Below are positions 27,601 to 37,331 of a stretch of 64,000 nucleotides of DNA, in pieces. The notes beneath the pieces were generated by a model. That model was not told the DNA's origin. It did not search any database and worked only from the letters and a program-made list of their open reading frames with translations. Each line of letters starts with the position of its first letter. The first letter of the stretch is position 1. The stretch is from Agaribacillus aureus (GTDB taxonomy: Bacteria; Bacteroidota; Bacteroidia; Cytophagales; Cyclobacteriaceae). Where the stretch lies: contig JAUJEB010000001.1 of NCBI GenBank assembly GCA_030442055.1, forward strand, positions 868,001 through 932,000. Reading direction: 5' to 3'. The position numbers were made by a program, and so were the translations under genes.

Positions 27601-29040
27601 GGACTTCTTCCCGACATCATTTTCATGAAACCTGTAAACGCCATCACCTTTTGTGCTGACCCACACGTTGCCGGCGTGATCTGCAAAAACTGAGGTGATA
27701 ATATCTGAAAAGTTATTTTTTACCCCGGAGATATCAATTCTGTGATGTGTTATACTGAAGGTGCCATCGTTTTTATCACCAAACCGAAGTCGATTAATTC
27801 CACCGCCATTGGTAGCAATCCATATGTCTCCGGAAAGGCTTTCACTAAAATCCTTGACGTCGTGGTGAGAAAGCCAGTCAACGTATTTCTCATCGTCGTT
27901 AATGTGAATAAACTTTTTCCGGTACCGGTCGAGTTTATACAATCCCTTTTCAGTACCCAGCCATAAAACGCCGGAGAAATCTTCATACATAGAGTAAATA
28001 TGTACTTCCTGAAGCGTAGAGGTGCCCAGAGCCTGACCGGTAAAAGTTATAAATTTTTCGTTCTGCTTATCAAATTTATACAAGCCGGCATCCGTCCCTA
28101 CCCACAGGAAGGTTTCACCGTCAGTATTCGTTTGATACAGTGACTTGATCTTGTCCTGATTGAAAGTGCCTGAATTAAAGGGATTATTGAAATGGGCCAG
28201 CTCCATACCGCTGCTATCCATTGTAATTTTCTTTAATCCAGCCATGGTTCCAATCCAGATTTCTTCCCTTCCTTTAGTGTTAGATTTTACATTTCCCTGG
28301 ATGATATTCACAATGTTGTGATACCGGCTTTCTCCCGATTCAATATCGAGGTGGATTTCTTTAAAGTTATCTTTGCCAGGGTCCTGAAGATCAAACGTGG
28401 CTATTCCATCAGAACCTCCTATCCATAAGATATCATCTGAAGATTTATAGATAGATACAAAGGATGAGTCTACGTGAAAGTTCCTAAAGGGAAATGACAA
28501 AAAAGATAAGGTTTGCGGCTGATCGCGGTTTTCCTTTTGATCACTTAAGTTTTCCTGTTGTACCTTATGCACTACCCTGTCCTTGGTGACCAACCATATG
28601 GCACCTTTCCGGTCTTCACAAATACCAATAACATAATTGCTACCCAAATGCGGCTGGTCTTCAGGGTTAATTAAAAACTTAGAGAAGGAATCCTTTTCCC
28701 GGTTATAGCGATGAAGTCCTTCATTTTCAATACCGATCCAGAGTGTACCCCGGCTGTCTTCAAAGAGGGTCCTGATCTTTCTTCCCTGGATTGAATTGGG
28801 ATTATTTTTATCAGCGGTATAAGCTTTAAACTCAAATCCATCGTACCGAAAAAGGCCCTCCCAGGTACCCAGCCACAAATAACCCTGGCTATCCTGTAAT
28901 ATACAGTTGATGGAAGAGCTTTGACGAAAGCCACTTTCAACACTGAAATCCTCGAAATTTAACTTCCCCGAAAAAGATTGAGGCCAGGCGGAAACGCTAC
29001 AAAAAGTAACAATAAAAAGAAAGATTAAAACAATTCTCAT
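24697..29040 (-). CDS. hybrid two-component sensor/regulator (propeller, kinase, receiver, AraC HTH)
   Basis: This 1447-aa protein has a signal peptide (MRIVLIFLFIVTFCSVSA). Two 7-blade Reg_prop propellers span about residues 25-770 with repeats such as DSQGYLWLGTWEGLFRYDG and DSRGTLWIGIENEGLHRY. A Y_Y_Y domain lies at about 790-845 and a membrane helix at about 850-873 (FWLTGWAYFLYFITGLGLLL). The HisKA box is NISHEIRTPLTL (His about 912), followed by the HATPase (DTGRGIADQHLKNIFDRYY). The receiver at about 1190-1300 has Asp in IISDVMMPEMDG, and the AraC HTH is at about 1350-1440. Periplasmic oligosaccharide sensing to DNA binding is the known mode. It lies upstream of the mannan operon, which is its likely target. 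Confidence 0.95.
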   Translation of the reverse strand: MRIVLIFLFIVTFCSVSAWPQSFSGKLNFEDFSVESGFRQSSSINCILQDSQGYLWLGTWEGLFRYDGFEFKAYTADKNNPNSIQGRKIRTLFEDSRGTLWIGIENEGLHRYNREKDSFSKFLINPEDQPHLGSNYVIGICEDRKGAIWLVTKDRVVHKVQQENLSDQKENRDQPQTLSFLSFPFRNFHVDSSFVSIYKSSDDILWIGGSDGIATFDLQDPGKDNFKEIHLDIESGESRYHNIVNIIQGNVKSNTKGREEIWIGTMAGLKKITMDSSGMELAHFNNPFNSGTFNQDKIKSLYQTNTDGETFLWVGTDAGLYKFDKQNEKFITFTGQALGTSTLQEVHIYSMYEDFSGVLWLGTEKGLYKLDRYRKKFIHINDDEKYVDWLSHHDVKDFSESLSGDIWIATNGGGINRLRFGDKNDGTFSITHHRIDISGVKNNFSDIITSVFADHAGNVWVSTKGDGVYRFHENDVGKKSGKISNFIHYGRRIPFTLDDDYINEIYEDRAHNIWIGTWQKGLSKYNPATDQFTSYNQMSHVPKDLNTFPIIKILEDHSGRIWLGTKGGGLYAFRPVNTPTGKEDFLHFYKTQNGEMDKYISDIYEDSHHNIWVATESGLCKLDNETGVFRCFTRQDGLQSDFIQSIVEDDNENLWVSTNNGLFEFPATKSMETDSGQFSFRRFDVDDGLQGDFFNQSSCLKARSGLLLFGGINGINIFNPADIKTNPIPPKVVLTNFQINHEDVAIGEKINGRVVLTDAISNTSGITLTHKEKILSFEFAGLHFASPERNQYAYKMEGFDEDWVYKDASQTQANYTNLKPGSYVFKVKASNNDGVWSEAGVTLAIHITPPFWLTGWAYFLYFITGLGLLLLVRSLTLMRANFRYRINLERVEREKSEELNRMQLRFFTNISHEIRTPLTLILGPLEKLAQSTDLSAKLHNQLLNMQKNGERLIRLMNQLMDFRKKEAGFLKLQAIEGNLVEFLKEIHVSFREYALEKGIDFKFESEQREIRCWFDQDKLEKVFFNLLSNAFKFTPNKGKITLRVCMGLKDPEATNTQHTDAGKYVKISVLDTGRGIADQHLKNIFDRYYSVQKANPKSERGIGIGLALSKELVHLHHGQIKVESELNKRTDFSVWLPMGNTHLKEDEMLVGFIDSEHENHYQVNHYQVTERQQEQVQEAATDVNVNKESPLILIVEDNKSVKDFIQSIFSEEYQVLLASDGKEGLAMATTTIPDLIISDVMMPEMDGMELCRQLKTNEKTSHIPIILLTARTSLIYKTEGLETGADDYITKPFEPSLLLLRVKNLINLRKQLKKRSQGKLYLKPADITINSVDEIFLQKAMDLVEKHMDDSTYGVEDFSKDLAMSRVHLYRKMKALVGQSANEFIRTQRLQRAAQLLEKSQLRVAEVAYMVGFNDLKYFRGCFVKQFKVTPSQYASKFDQSLEPSKK

Positions 29041-29325
29041 AGGACCACATGGTATATTGCCTATTCAACCACGTATGTAGAAATTACGAAAAACTGTATT
29101 CAAAAACCAAAAACCGTCGTACTATTTACAATTCCATCGCCTTATTTATATAAAATTTAAAGGAGTTAAAATAAATACAGACAGCCTGCCACTATTTGAA
29201 TGCGGCTGAAACCATCAGATAAACCTGGAAGCAAGTGGTCTGACCACTCCTGGAACTTATTTTTACCAGCTGACCTTTGGAAATGAGATTTCCGCCAACC
29301 ACTTCATTAAATTAAAGCCATCCTG

Positions 29326-30744
29326 CTATTTAGGCGAAAGCTTTAGGATTTTTCCGGGCCGGTTAAGTACCATATAGATAACTCCTTCGTTAGTAATTCC
29401 AACATCTCTTACCCTGCCGGCATTTTTGAGGATGATCTCTTCTTTTACAACCTTGTTATCTTCTATCACCAGCCTGGCTAATTGCTTGTATTTTAAAGCG
29501 CTGACAAAAAGATTATTTTCCCACTTCGGAAAAGCACCTCCTTTGTAAAAATCAATGCCGCAAACAGCAATGGATGGGGTCCAATGTAACACTGGTTGTT
29601 CCATATTCGGCTTCTCTTTAAATTCGGAGATGATATCGCCATTATAATTAATTCCATAAGTAATTTCCGGCCAGCCGTAATTGAGTCCCATTATTGGTTT
29701 ATTGAGTTCGTCGCCGCCCATTGGGCCATGTTCTGTTTCCCAAAGCTCCCCGGTTGATGGGTGGAATGCCAGTCCCTGAGGGTTGCGATGCCCGTAGCTA
29801 AAGATAGATGGAATGGCATTTTTATCTTTGACAAAGGGGTTATCTTCCGGAATTTTGCCATCTCTGTGAATGCGATGTAATTTACCATTGGGATAAGCCA
29901 CATCCTGTGCCTGGTCGCCTGCCCCGCGGTCACCTATTGAAAAATACAGGTATCCCTCACTATCAAAAACAATCCGGCAACCATAGTGGTGGCGCGTTGT
30001 TCGGTATTTTTCATGTGGGGCTTCAAAAATCACTTGCTCCGATGTCCACCTGTTATTTTTAATTTTTCCACGAACGATTCGCGTCATGGCCCCGCTGCGG
30101 CTTTTTCCGGTTTTTGCCGTCCCCAGGTCGTGGCTGTAAGCGAGGTACACCCACCCGTTTTGGGCATATTCAGGATCCGCCGCTACATCTAACAATCCTC
30201 CCTGTCCCTCATTCAATACCGCAGGCGTATTCGCAACCGGCTTTGGTTGCAATTTATCATCTATCAGGAAACGAAGTTGGCCGTTCTTTTCCGTGACAAG
30301 GCTATGACGTTCATCCAAAAAGGCAATAGCCCATGGTGTATCCAATCCTTCGGCTACTGTCTCGACAGATATTTTGTAGTCTTCAGTGGTTATTTCCTTG
30401 GCAATTGGCGGTGGAGAAACGCCGGATTTATTTTCCTGATCAAAAATAAATCCCATGAGCGTTCTTATATCATCATCGGTCATAACGGAACCCCACGCTG
30501 GCATACCAACATTCAATATGCCATATTTTATATTGCGAAAAACGGCATTCTTTCCATCTCCGTAGCTCCATACGGCATCAATAAAACTGGATCCGTCCCC
30601 TCCTTCCAGGTTTTTACCATGACATGTCGCGCAATATTTGTCATAAAGCGCTCTGCCATCCTGGGCCATGAGCAAGGCCGGTAAAAAAAATAGACTATAG
30701 GTAAAAAAAACGGTTAAAATTTTTAATCTGTACACGTGGTTCAA
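29326..30744 (-). CDS. cytochrome c-fused PQQ-dependent sugar dehydrogenase
   Basis: This 472-aa exported protein has a signal peptide up to LLMAQ. A small cytochrome c domain at about residues 28-105 has CATCHG (C38, C41, H42) and likely axial Met81 in NVGMPAWG. The six-blade glucose/sorbosone dehydrogenase domain at about 125-470 has GLDTPWAIAFLDERHSLVTE, YGHRNPQGLAFHPSTGELW and ETEHGPMGGDELN. The fused haem would pass electrons from PQQ to the respiratory chain. The substrate is probably an aldose, but it is not known. The gene stands alone, with 285 bases to the sensor gene showing nothing clear. Confidence 0.9.
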   Translation of the reverse strand: MNHVYRLKILTVFFTYSLFFLPALLMAQDGRALYDKYCATCHGKNLEGGDGSSFIDAVWSYGDGKNAVFRNIKYGILNVGMPAWGSVMTDDDIRTLMGFIFDQENKSGVSPPPIAKEITTEDYKISVETVAEGLDTPWAIAFLDERHSLVTEKNGQLRFLIDDKLQPKPVANTPAVLNEGQGGLLDVAADPEYAQNGWVYLAYSHDLGTAKTGKSRSGAMTRIVRGKIKNNRWTSEQVIFEAPHEKYRTTRHHYGCRIVFDSEGYLYFSIGDRGAGDQAQDVAYPNGKLHRIHRDGKIPEDNPFVKDKNAIPSIFSYGHRNPQGLAFHPSTGELWETEHGPMGGDELNKPIMGLNYGWPEITYGINYNGDIISEFKEKPNMEQPVLHWTPSIAVCGIDFYKGGAFPKWENNLFVSALKYKQLARLVIEDNKVVKEEIILKNAGRVRDVGITNEGVIYMVLNRPGKILKLSPK

Positions 30745-31070
30745 AGTTTAGGGTATTAGTCAGGTTTCTAAATTTCAGTTCTCAAGCATTAGTTACCATA
30801 CGTAATATGGAGCCATTTAGATACAGATTCAGGATTTCCTATGAAAAAAGTGCCCATTGCCCGGATTAATCAGACAGGGACCGGGTGGCGATGACATTAA
30901 TTTTATGCTGAAAAAAGTCGCCTGTGACTGACTTGTGGGCCATCGAAATAAATTGGCGCCTTATTGGTCTGTGGCAAGGCTCGTTTTTTACTTTATTTTT
31001 TTCTAATTTAAACCGACGTAGCGACTGTATTATCTTAAATCATTGTTACCATTTCACCAAAACATCATCA

Positions 31071-32072
31071 GTGTCTGCAAATATTGATTTTTGGAAACCA
31101 GCGAGAAAGTTTCCCCTGACGTATCCGGGATTATGTCCCGACGATTCATTTCTATTGCTTGATAATAATATTTTGCCTTTGACGGCTGAAGATTCAGGTG
31201 CGTTTTTTGCGCACACCGGAACGAGCGAGCCGGTGGCTGTCGACAGGATACTGGAAGATCTCAATTTGCCACCTATCGATGAACGCATTGCCGTATTGGC
31301 GTACGGTGCCAACCGTAACCCGGCAACGCTGAAAATTAAGTTTGAAAACTACCGTTACCAGTCGCCCGGCCATGCTATAGCCGTTCCCATGCTAAAGGCA
31401 TACATTAAAAATGCCGACGTCGCCGCGTCGGGGTTTCATGGGCAGGGTTACTTTTTTGGTGATTTGTTACTCGATATAAAATACACCAATCTCACAGAAA
31501 CTGAGACCTGGGTAATGTTGTTAGACCATGACCAGTTGCGGGTGATGAATGATTCGGAGAATATTAAAACCGGTATGTACACACTCTGCGATATAAATCA
31601 AGTCATGCTTTGTAATCCAGACATAGCAGTTACACCGTTATGCTACATAGGAACGGATCCCTTATTTGTATCAAAACACCACCATACCCCAATTGCTTTT
31701 TCAACCGTGAGGGCTTCTAACCGAAACATACCGGCCAAGACCACTTCCGAGTTGATAGATCACTTTATACAAGTTTATGATCTAAATGATAAAATTGCTT
31801 CCCTGATAAACAATCACAATGAAGATGCTCCGCTGTATAAACGGTTATCCAGTTATATGAATAACAACTGGTGGAAGGAATTTAATAAGCAGCATACAGC
31901 ACACAAAGGATACAAGAAAATTTTAAAATTGTTTAATGCAATCATTAAAGCATCTAATCGCACCTATTCATTACAAGAGAAAATTAAAGACCGGTGTCGC
32001 TTGATAGATACCCGCGACCCACATTATTACCGGCCGTTTGAATATAAAAATCTAATTAATATAAGCAGATGA
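31071..32072 (+). CDS. gamma-glutamylcyclotransferase-like protein of unknown function
   Basis: The frame is open from an ATG at 30924, but the first 49 codons are Trp/Cys-rich and unlike a protein start, so the GTG at 31071 (VSANIDFWKPARKFPLTY) is preferred, giving about 333 aa. The motif IAVLAYGANRNPATLKIKF resembles the YGSN loop of cyclotransferase-like folds, with GYFFGDLLLDI and FSTVRASNRNIPA later. No signal peptide is seen. The last codon overlaps the next gene's ATG (ATGA at 32069), so the two proteins are probably made together. The reaction is unknown. Confidence 0.65.
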   Translation: MSANIDFWKPARKFPLTYPGLCPDDSFLLLDNNILPLTAEDSGAFFAHTGTSEPVAVDRILEDLNLPPIDERIAVLAYGANRNPATLKIKFENYRYQSPGHAIAVPMLKAYIKNADVAASGFHGQGYFFGDLLLDIKYTNLTETETWVMLLDHDQLRVMNDSENIKTGMYTLCDINQVMLCNPDIAVTPLCYIGTDPLFVSKHHHTPIAFSTVRASNRNIPAKTTSELIDHFIQVYDLNDKIASLINNHNEDAPLYKRLSSYMNNNWWKEFNKQHTAHKGYKKILKLFNAIIKASNRTYSLQEKIKDRCRLIDTRDPHYYRPFEYKNLINISR

Positions 32073-34018
32073 GCCAACCCTTACTGATACTTGGAAACTT
32101 TTTCAACCTGATCAAAGACAACGAAAGGTTAATACTGATCATCTTTGTCCTGATCAGTCTACTTGTTTTTTATCAGTATTTTATTTCAGCCAAAAGAATT
32201 GTTTTTAAACCATGGGTAAATCTATACGATGAAAAGGATGCTACCATTGGCAACCGATTGGGAGAATTGTTATTATTTAAAATCAGATATATCAAAAAAA
32301 TCCATGCACAATCGGCAAAAAAACTAGGTTTGTGGAATCCCTATGATGATATTCCAGCCTTTAAGCAAAGTCTTGACGATGATGTCAAACTATTGGCTTC
32401 GGTGGAGCTGGAGAACTATGGTAAAATTATATCGGGTATCCTTTCGATCCTCTTTAAACTAATCCCGCTGGCTGTTAAACCCGCGCAGTTAGAGGGGAGT
32501 ATTCAAAAATATGGGGAAAAAATGATTTTTCTGGTCACGATTAAAAACTATCGCTCCGGCATTTTTTCAAGGCGTACCACATTACTTTGGGAAAAAGAAG
32601 AGACCAACGTAGATCAAAATAACCTGCCCAACCTCATAGAAGATCTGGCCTACAAAATTTACCTGGATCTTGTGGAAGAGGATCTTTTCAAAACCCCGGA
32701 ATGCTTTAAAATTTATACGGAGGGTGTGGATGAATATATTCGATTTACCAATTTAGGCAGAGTAGACGATCGTGAAAATGCTGAGAAAAAATACCTTGAA
32801 GCCCTCAAAAAAGAAGACTCTAACCCCGCTATCGCGTACAATCTTGGTGTCTTAAAATATTATAAATATGACCCAGCTGAAAATCTTGCTGCCCTGGATT
32901 ATTTTAAAAAATCCTTGAACACACAAAACAAAAAGTTGGAAGCCCGGGCAAGAAGCGGCATCACCAATGCATTATCTCAGCAGATGCACCGGTTTGATAA
33001 AACGCGCAGAAATCGCGAGAATTACCTCGCCGCCATAGAATTCAGCAGGGTAGCCATCCTCATCGACAGAAAAAACGACGCCGCGCACAAGGCCTATGCT
33101 TTTGGTTTACATCAATATAGTGAATATCTAGCACCATCCGCAGAGGATACTGATCAACAGGATGTTATCACCTGTAAAATCGAAGCGATCAAACACTATC
33201 GTCTGGCTGTAAAATATAATTCAAAACACTACGTAGCACTCAATAATCTTGGGAATTTGTACCTGGAATGGGCTAAAACCCTGCAGGATACTAAAGTGTT
33301 TTATCCCAGGCACAGAATTGAAGGAAAGAGCACTTTTTTGAAAAAAATATTCAAAAGCAAAATGCACATCACCAAACCTGAGTTACTGGACATGGCAAAA
33401 AAGGCGGTGCAGGCCGCTATTAAAATTAACAGTCGCTACCATCATGCCCATGATAATCTGGGAAATATTTACAGGTCCATCGGAAACAGGATGGTAGAAG
33501 CTGAAAAAGCCTTTAGAGATGCCACGACCTATGTTTATGATTACGCGGAAGCGCATAATGATCTAGCGATGCTCTATCTGGAAGATAAAAAGGAAGAAAA
33601 AAAGGCACTATTACACTTCAAAAATGCTGTAAAATATACCAAAGGATCCGGACAGGCCAAAAAGCTCATTGAACAGTTTACAGCCGCTCACAGCAAAAAC
33701 AACTATTCCGACAGCCAAAAAGAAGCGGATACTTATCGCGCATTGCTGGCTATTTTAAATGAGACGGCCATAGAAGACATCAAAGAAAATGATACCACGG
33801 ATATGGTTGAAAAGTCGTATGAATTACATGCGTATGCTATAAAAAATGCTGTTGACGCTAAAACTAAGGAGCATTTTCGCAAAGAATTTCTGCAAGGCAT
33901 AGAAAAAGCAGCGGCAGCCAGGCTGGAAAAGGAAAAGATTGAAACCTATCTTCCGAATCTAAAAGCATATGCAGAAAAACTTGTAAGAGAAATGACTGCT
34001 AAAGACACTAAAAGCTAA
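32069..34018 (+). CDS. membrane-anchored TPR protein
   Basis: This 649-aa protein has one N-terminal membrane helix (LILIIFVLISLLVFYQYFI, about residues 22-42), an unrecognised domain to about 200, then TPR units. Examples are NPAIAYNLGVLKYYKYDPA, HYVALNNLGNLYLEWAKTL, YHHAHDNLGNIYRSIGNRM and YAEAHNDLAMLYLEDKKEE. TPRs bind partner proteins. It is translationally coupled to the cyclotransferase-like gene, which may be its partner. The C-terminal 130 residues are charged and helical. The orientation, mostly cytoplasmic, is inferred from the charge around the helix. Confidence 0.8.
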   Translation: MSQPLLILGNFFNLIKDNERLILIIFVLISLLVFYQYFISAKRIVFKPWVNLYDEKDATIGNRLGELLLFKIRYIKKIHAQSAKKLGLWNPYDDIPAFKQSLDDDVKLLASVELENYGKIISGILSILFKLIPLAVKPAQLEGSIQKYGEKMIFLVTIKNYRSGIFSRRTTLLWEKEETNVDQNNLPNLIEDLAYKIYLDLVEEDLFKTPECFKIYTEGVDEYIRFTNLGRVDDRENAEKKYLEALKKEDSNPAIAYNLGVLKYYKYDPAENLAALDYFKKSLNTQNKKLEARARSGITNALSQQMHRFDKTRRNRENYLAAIEFSRVAILIDRKNDAAHKAYAFGLHQYSEYLAPSAEDTDQQDVITCKIEAIKHYRLAVKYNSKHYVALNNLGNLYLEWAKTLQDTKVFYPRHRIEGKSTFLKKIFKSKMHITKPELLDMAKKAVQAAIKINSRYHHAHDNLGNIYRSIGNRMVEAEKAFRDATTYVYDYAEAHNDLAMLYLEDKKEEKKALLHFKNAVKYTKGSGQAKKLIEQFTAAHSKNNYSDSQKEADTYRALLAILNETAIEDIKENDTTDMVEKSYELHAYAIKNAVDAKTKEHFRKEFLQGIEKAAAARLEKEKIETYLPNLKAYAEKLVREMTAKDTKS

Positions 34019-34249
34019 AGTCAGCATAGCGCCTCTCCTGGATTATCAGGTTGGTTAAAGAAAAAGTAATCTTTGATTCCACAAATTCTGACATCAATTT
34101 TACCGACTTTTTAGACATCAAATTTAAAACAAAAAATCATATCATTTGTTATTAATTTTCATTGGTTACCGATCTTAAAACTCGACGAAATTAATTATGT
34201 TAGCCTACATCCATTTAAGCAGTTTCCAGAGGTCTCCTAAAGCGTTTTT

Positions 34250-35647
34250 ATGAATTTCTCAAACTTGGTCACCGCCTTACAAAACGTAAAAGAATTGGCA
34301 CAAATTCCGGAGGAAGAATTGGCCTGGATTGTACAAAAGGGGGAATTACTAACCATCAAATCCGGTGATTTTCTTTTTAAGAAAGGAGATCCAATGGTAT
34401 ATCTTTTTATTATTTTACAGGGGGAATTTTGTATCAAGATGGAACAGGGAAACCAGTTTCGAAATGTAGGGAGCTTCCTGTCTTTCACTATTACCGGATT
34501 GTTACCTTATTCCCGCGCAGTAGAAGCCCGGGGATATGCGGAGGCTGTTGAAGATAGTAAAATCATCAGATTGCATAAGGACAACTTTAAGTTTATGATC
34601 ACTCATCATGAGGAGTTGACTACAGCGCTGGTTCACGTCATGAGCTCCCGGATCAGAACGTTCACCAAGCTGGAACAACAAAATGATAAAATGATGGCCC
34701 TGGGGAAACTTTCGGCGGGATTAGCGCATGAATTAAATAATCCTTCCGCAGCGGTGGTAAGAAGCGCTCAAAGTCTCAAAAAACATCTTTCCCTGATTCC
34801 TCAAAGTTTTAAAAGTGTCATTAAAATCCGGATGAAAGATGAACAGGTGGATGCCATAAATAATCTCTTGTTTTCCAAAATTGAAAAGGGTGTAGTGTCT
34901 TTGACTTTAATAGAAAAAACAAGCCTGGAAGATAAAATTGCTGAGTGGTTGGAGGAGCAGGGTGTAGATGACGGATACGAAATGGCTGAAAATTTTGTGG
35001 ATTTCGGCTTCAACAACAATGACCTTCAAATGATCTCAGACCAGGTTCCGGAAGTGGACATGTTGCCGGTAATTAACTGGATCAACCAAAATCTCACCAC
35101 TGAAAAGTTGGTTAATGAAATCGAAGATGCATCACAAAGGATCAATGATCTGGTAAGGTCGGTTAAAAGTTACACCCACATGGACCAGGCACCTGAAAAA
35201 CAACCGGTCGACATTCATGAAGGTATCAACAATACGCTGACGATGTTAAACCATAAAATAAAAAATTCTCAAATTGAAGTTGAGCAAAATTACGGGGTTA
35301 TTGAACCGGTAAATATTTTTGTGAGCGAGATGAACCAGGTTTGGACCAATCTCATAGATAACGCTATTGACGCCATGGCGGAAGGTGAGAAAAAAAAGCT
35401 TACAATCACCACCAGGATTGAAGGGAAATTTGTTAATGTTGATATAAAAGACTCAGGGACAGGAATACCTGAAGAGGTGATCGATAATATCTTCGATCCA
35501 TTTTTTACAACAAAGGCCGTGGGAAAAGGAACCGGGCTGGGATTGGATGTGGTTCGGCAAATAATCAATCAGCATAATGGCCGGATAAAAGTAAAGTCAA
35601 AACCAGGAGAAACGATTTTTAATGTTTGTATTCCAAGAAATCAATGA
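34250..35647 (+). CDS. cNMP-binding-domain histidine kinase
   Basis: This 465-aa soluble kinase has a CRP-like cyclic-nucleotide domain at about residues 15-140 ([32 protein letters not shown]). The H-box is [19 protein letters not shown] with His160. The ATPase domain at about 330-465 has N-box [14 protein letters not shown]1 [19 protein letters not shown] and G2 [11 protein letters not shown]. The canonical cNMP phosphate-binding cassette is poorly kept, so the ligand may differ. The gene overlaps the receiver-flavoprotein gene by ATGA, which makes that protein its obvious phosphorylation partner. The preceding 231 bases show no feature. Confidence 0.92.
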   Translation: MNFSNLVTALQNVKELAQIPEEELAWIVQKGELLTIKSGDFLFKKGDPMVYLFIILQGEFCIKMEQGNQFRNVGSFLSFTITGLLPYSRAVEARGYAEAVEDSKIIRLHKDNFKFMITHHEELTTALVHVMSSRIRTFTKLEQQNDKMMALGKLSAGLAHELNNPSAAVVRSAQSLKKHLSLIPQSFKSVIKIRMKDEQVDAINNLLFSKIEKGVVSLTLIEKTSLEDKIAEWLEEQGVDDGYEMAENFVDFGFNNNDLQMISDQVPEVDMLPVINWINQNLTTEKLVNEIEDASQRINDLVRSVKSYTHMDQAPEKQPVDIHEGINNTLTMLNHKIKNSQIEVEQNYGVIEPVNIFVSEMNQVWTNLIDNAIDAMAEGEKKKLTITTRIEGKFVNVDIKDSGTGIPEEVIDNIFDPFFTTKAVGKGTGLGLDVVRQIINQHNGRIKVKSKPGETIFNVCIPRNQ

Positions 35648-37305
35648 AAAAACCAATCATACTTGCTATTGATGATGACCCCTCGGTATTACGGGCCGTA
35701 GTCAGGGATTTAAGATCTAATTATAAGCAGGATTATCGCATTATGTCAACCACGTCGGCCGTAGAGGCTTTGACCACCTTAAAAGAATTATTCAACAGAG
35801 GAGAAACGATAGCCTTATTTATCAGTGACCAGCGTATGCCTGAAATGTTAGGCGTTGAGTTTTTGGAAAGTGCGAAAAAATTCTACCCAAAAGCCAAAAG
35901 AATATTGTTAACCGCTTACTCGGATACAAAGGCAGCTATCAAGGCAATTAATGATGTACAATTAGATTATTACTTGCTAAAACCCTGGAACCCTCCTGAA
36001 GAAAATCTATATCCGGTCATCAATGATCAGTTAGACGAATGGCAGAACCACTATAAACCAAGGTTTGAAGGCATCAAAATAATAGGCTATCAGTGGTGCT
36101 CAAAATCGCATAACATCAAAGATTTTTTGTCAGGTAATCTTATACCTTATTTATGGATGGACATTGAAACCAGCACCCAGGCCTTGGAATTGATGGATTT
36201 AAATAGTATTGAACAAAGCGATTTACCTGTTGTGCTACTGGAAGATGGTCAGCTATTAAAGAACCCTTCATTGGGTCGGCTAGGTGAAAAAGTAGGCATG
36301 AATGCTAAGGCTCACCAAACAATGTATGATGTTGCCATTATCGGAGCCGGACCTGCCGGACTGGCCGCTGCAGTCTACGGTGGATCCGAGGGGCTCAACA
36401 CTATTCTTATTGAAAAAAGAGCCCCTGGAGGACAAGCTGGAACAAGCTCCAGAATAGAAAACTATCTGGGTTTTCCAAAAGGATTAAGTGGCGCCGAATT
36501 GTCCAGAAGAGCCATTTCACAAGCGGCAAGATTTGGCATTGAATTTTTGTCGCCCCAGGAGGTTGTAAATATTAGAAACCTGCAAAATCATAAGATTATT
36601 TACCTGGAGAACGGTGATGAGATAAATGCGCGAAGTATCGTAATTTCTACCGGTGTTGATTACCGCAAGCTTCCGGCAAAAGGTATAGGAAATTTTACCG
36701 GAGCAGGTGTATATTATGGGGCCGCAACCACAGAGGCCAAGGCTTGTGAAAATAAAGATGTATATATTGTAGGAGGTGGAAATTCTGCCGGACAGGCAGC
36801 GATGTATCTTTCCAATTTTGCTAAAACTGTAAATATACTGATCCGAAAAGACAACCTGACCAGCAGTATGTCTCATTACCTGATCGGTCAAATAAACAAT
36901 ACCAAAAACATCCATGTTTTTGGTAAAACAGAGGTTACCCAAGTCAGCGGAAATGGTAAATTGGAGCAACTCACTATTAAGAACAATCGCACCGGGAAAG
37001 AGCAGTCAAGGTTGGCCGCCGCTTTACTAATTTTTATTGGGGCCAGGCCTTATACTGATTGGATAAAACTGGATATTATCAAGGATGAACGAGGGTTTAT
37101 TGAAACTGGAAATTCGCTCAATACCTACGATGATTTTAAAAAAATGTGGAAGTTAGACAGAAAGCCTTATTTGCTCGAAACCTGCTGTCCCGGAATTTTT
37201 GCGGCCGGAGACGTGCGGGCAGGCGCCATGAACAGGGTTGCCTCTGCAGTCGGTGAAGGCTCCATGGCCATCAAATTTGTGCATGAATATCTAGCTGAAA
37301 ATTAA
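35644..37305 (+). CDS. response-regulator receiver fused to thioredoxin-reductase-like flavoprotein
   Basis: This protein has about 553 aa from the ATG at 35644, which overlaps the kinase stop. The receiver domain at about residues 4-130 has acidic DDD at 10-12, phosphoacceptor Asp62 in LFISDQRMPEM, and LTAYSD. A linker runs to about 225. The flavoprotein domain has FAD motif IIGAGPAGLAAAVYGG, NAD motif YIVGGGNSAGQAAM and C-terminal GIFAAGDVRAGAMNRVA. The CxxC redox pair of thioredoxin reductase is missing: the place reads YYGAATTEAKAC. So it probably reduces something other than thioredoxin, or it senses redox state. Phosphorylation by the upstream kinase would gate a redox enzyme directly, without DNA binding. 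Confidence 0.92.
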   Translation: MKKPIILAIDDDPSVLRAVVRDLRSNYKQDYRIMSTTSAVEALTTLKELFNRGETIALFISDQRMPEMLGVEFLESAKKFYPKAKRILLTAYSDTKAAIKAINDVQLDYYLLKPWNPPEENLYPVINDQLDEWQNHYKPRFEGIKIIGYQWCSKSHNIKDFLSGNLIPYLWMDIETSTQALELMDLNSIEQSDLPVVLLEDGQLLKNPSLGRLGEKVGMNAKAHQTMYDVAIIGAGPAGLAAAVYGGSEGLNTILIEKRAPGGQAGTSSRIENYLGFPKGLSGAELSRRAISQAARFGIEFLSPQEVVNIRNLQNHKIIYLENGDEINARSIVISTGVDYRKLPAKGIGNFTGAGVYYGAATTEAKACENKDVYIVGGGNSAGQAAMYLSNFAKTVNILIRKDNLTSSMSHYLIGQINNTKNIHVFGKTEVTQVSGNGKLEQLTIKNNRTGKEQSRLAAALLIFIGARPYTDWIKLDIIKDERGFIETGNSLNTYDDFKKMWKLDRKPYLLETCCPGIFAAGDVRAGAMNRVASAVGEGSMAIKFVHEYLAEN

Positions 37306-37331
37306 TTCAACATATCTTAACTTTTATACTT

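Noticed and set aside
30924-31070. ATG at 30924 as start of the cyclotransferase-like gene
   Set aside because: The added 49 residues are Trp/Cys-rich with no fold pattern, while a GTG at 31071 begins the part that looks conserved. Kept as an alternative.
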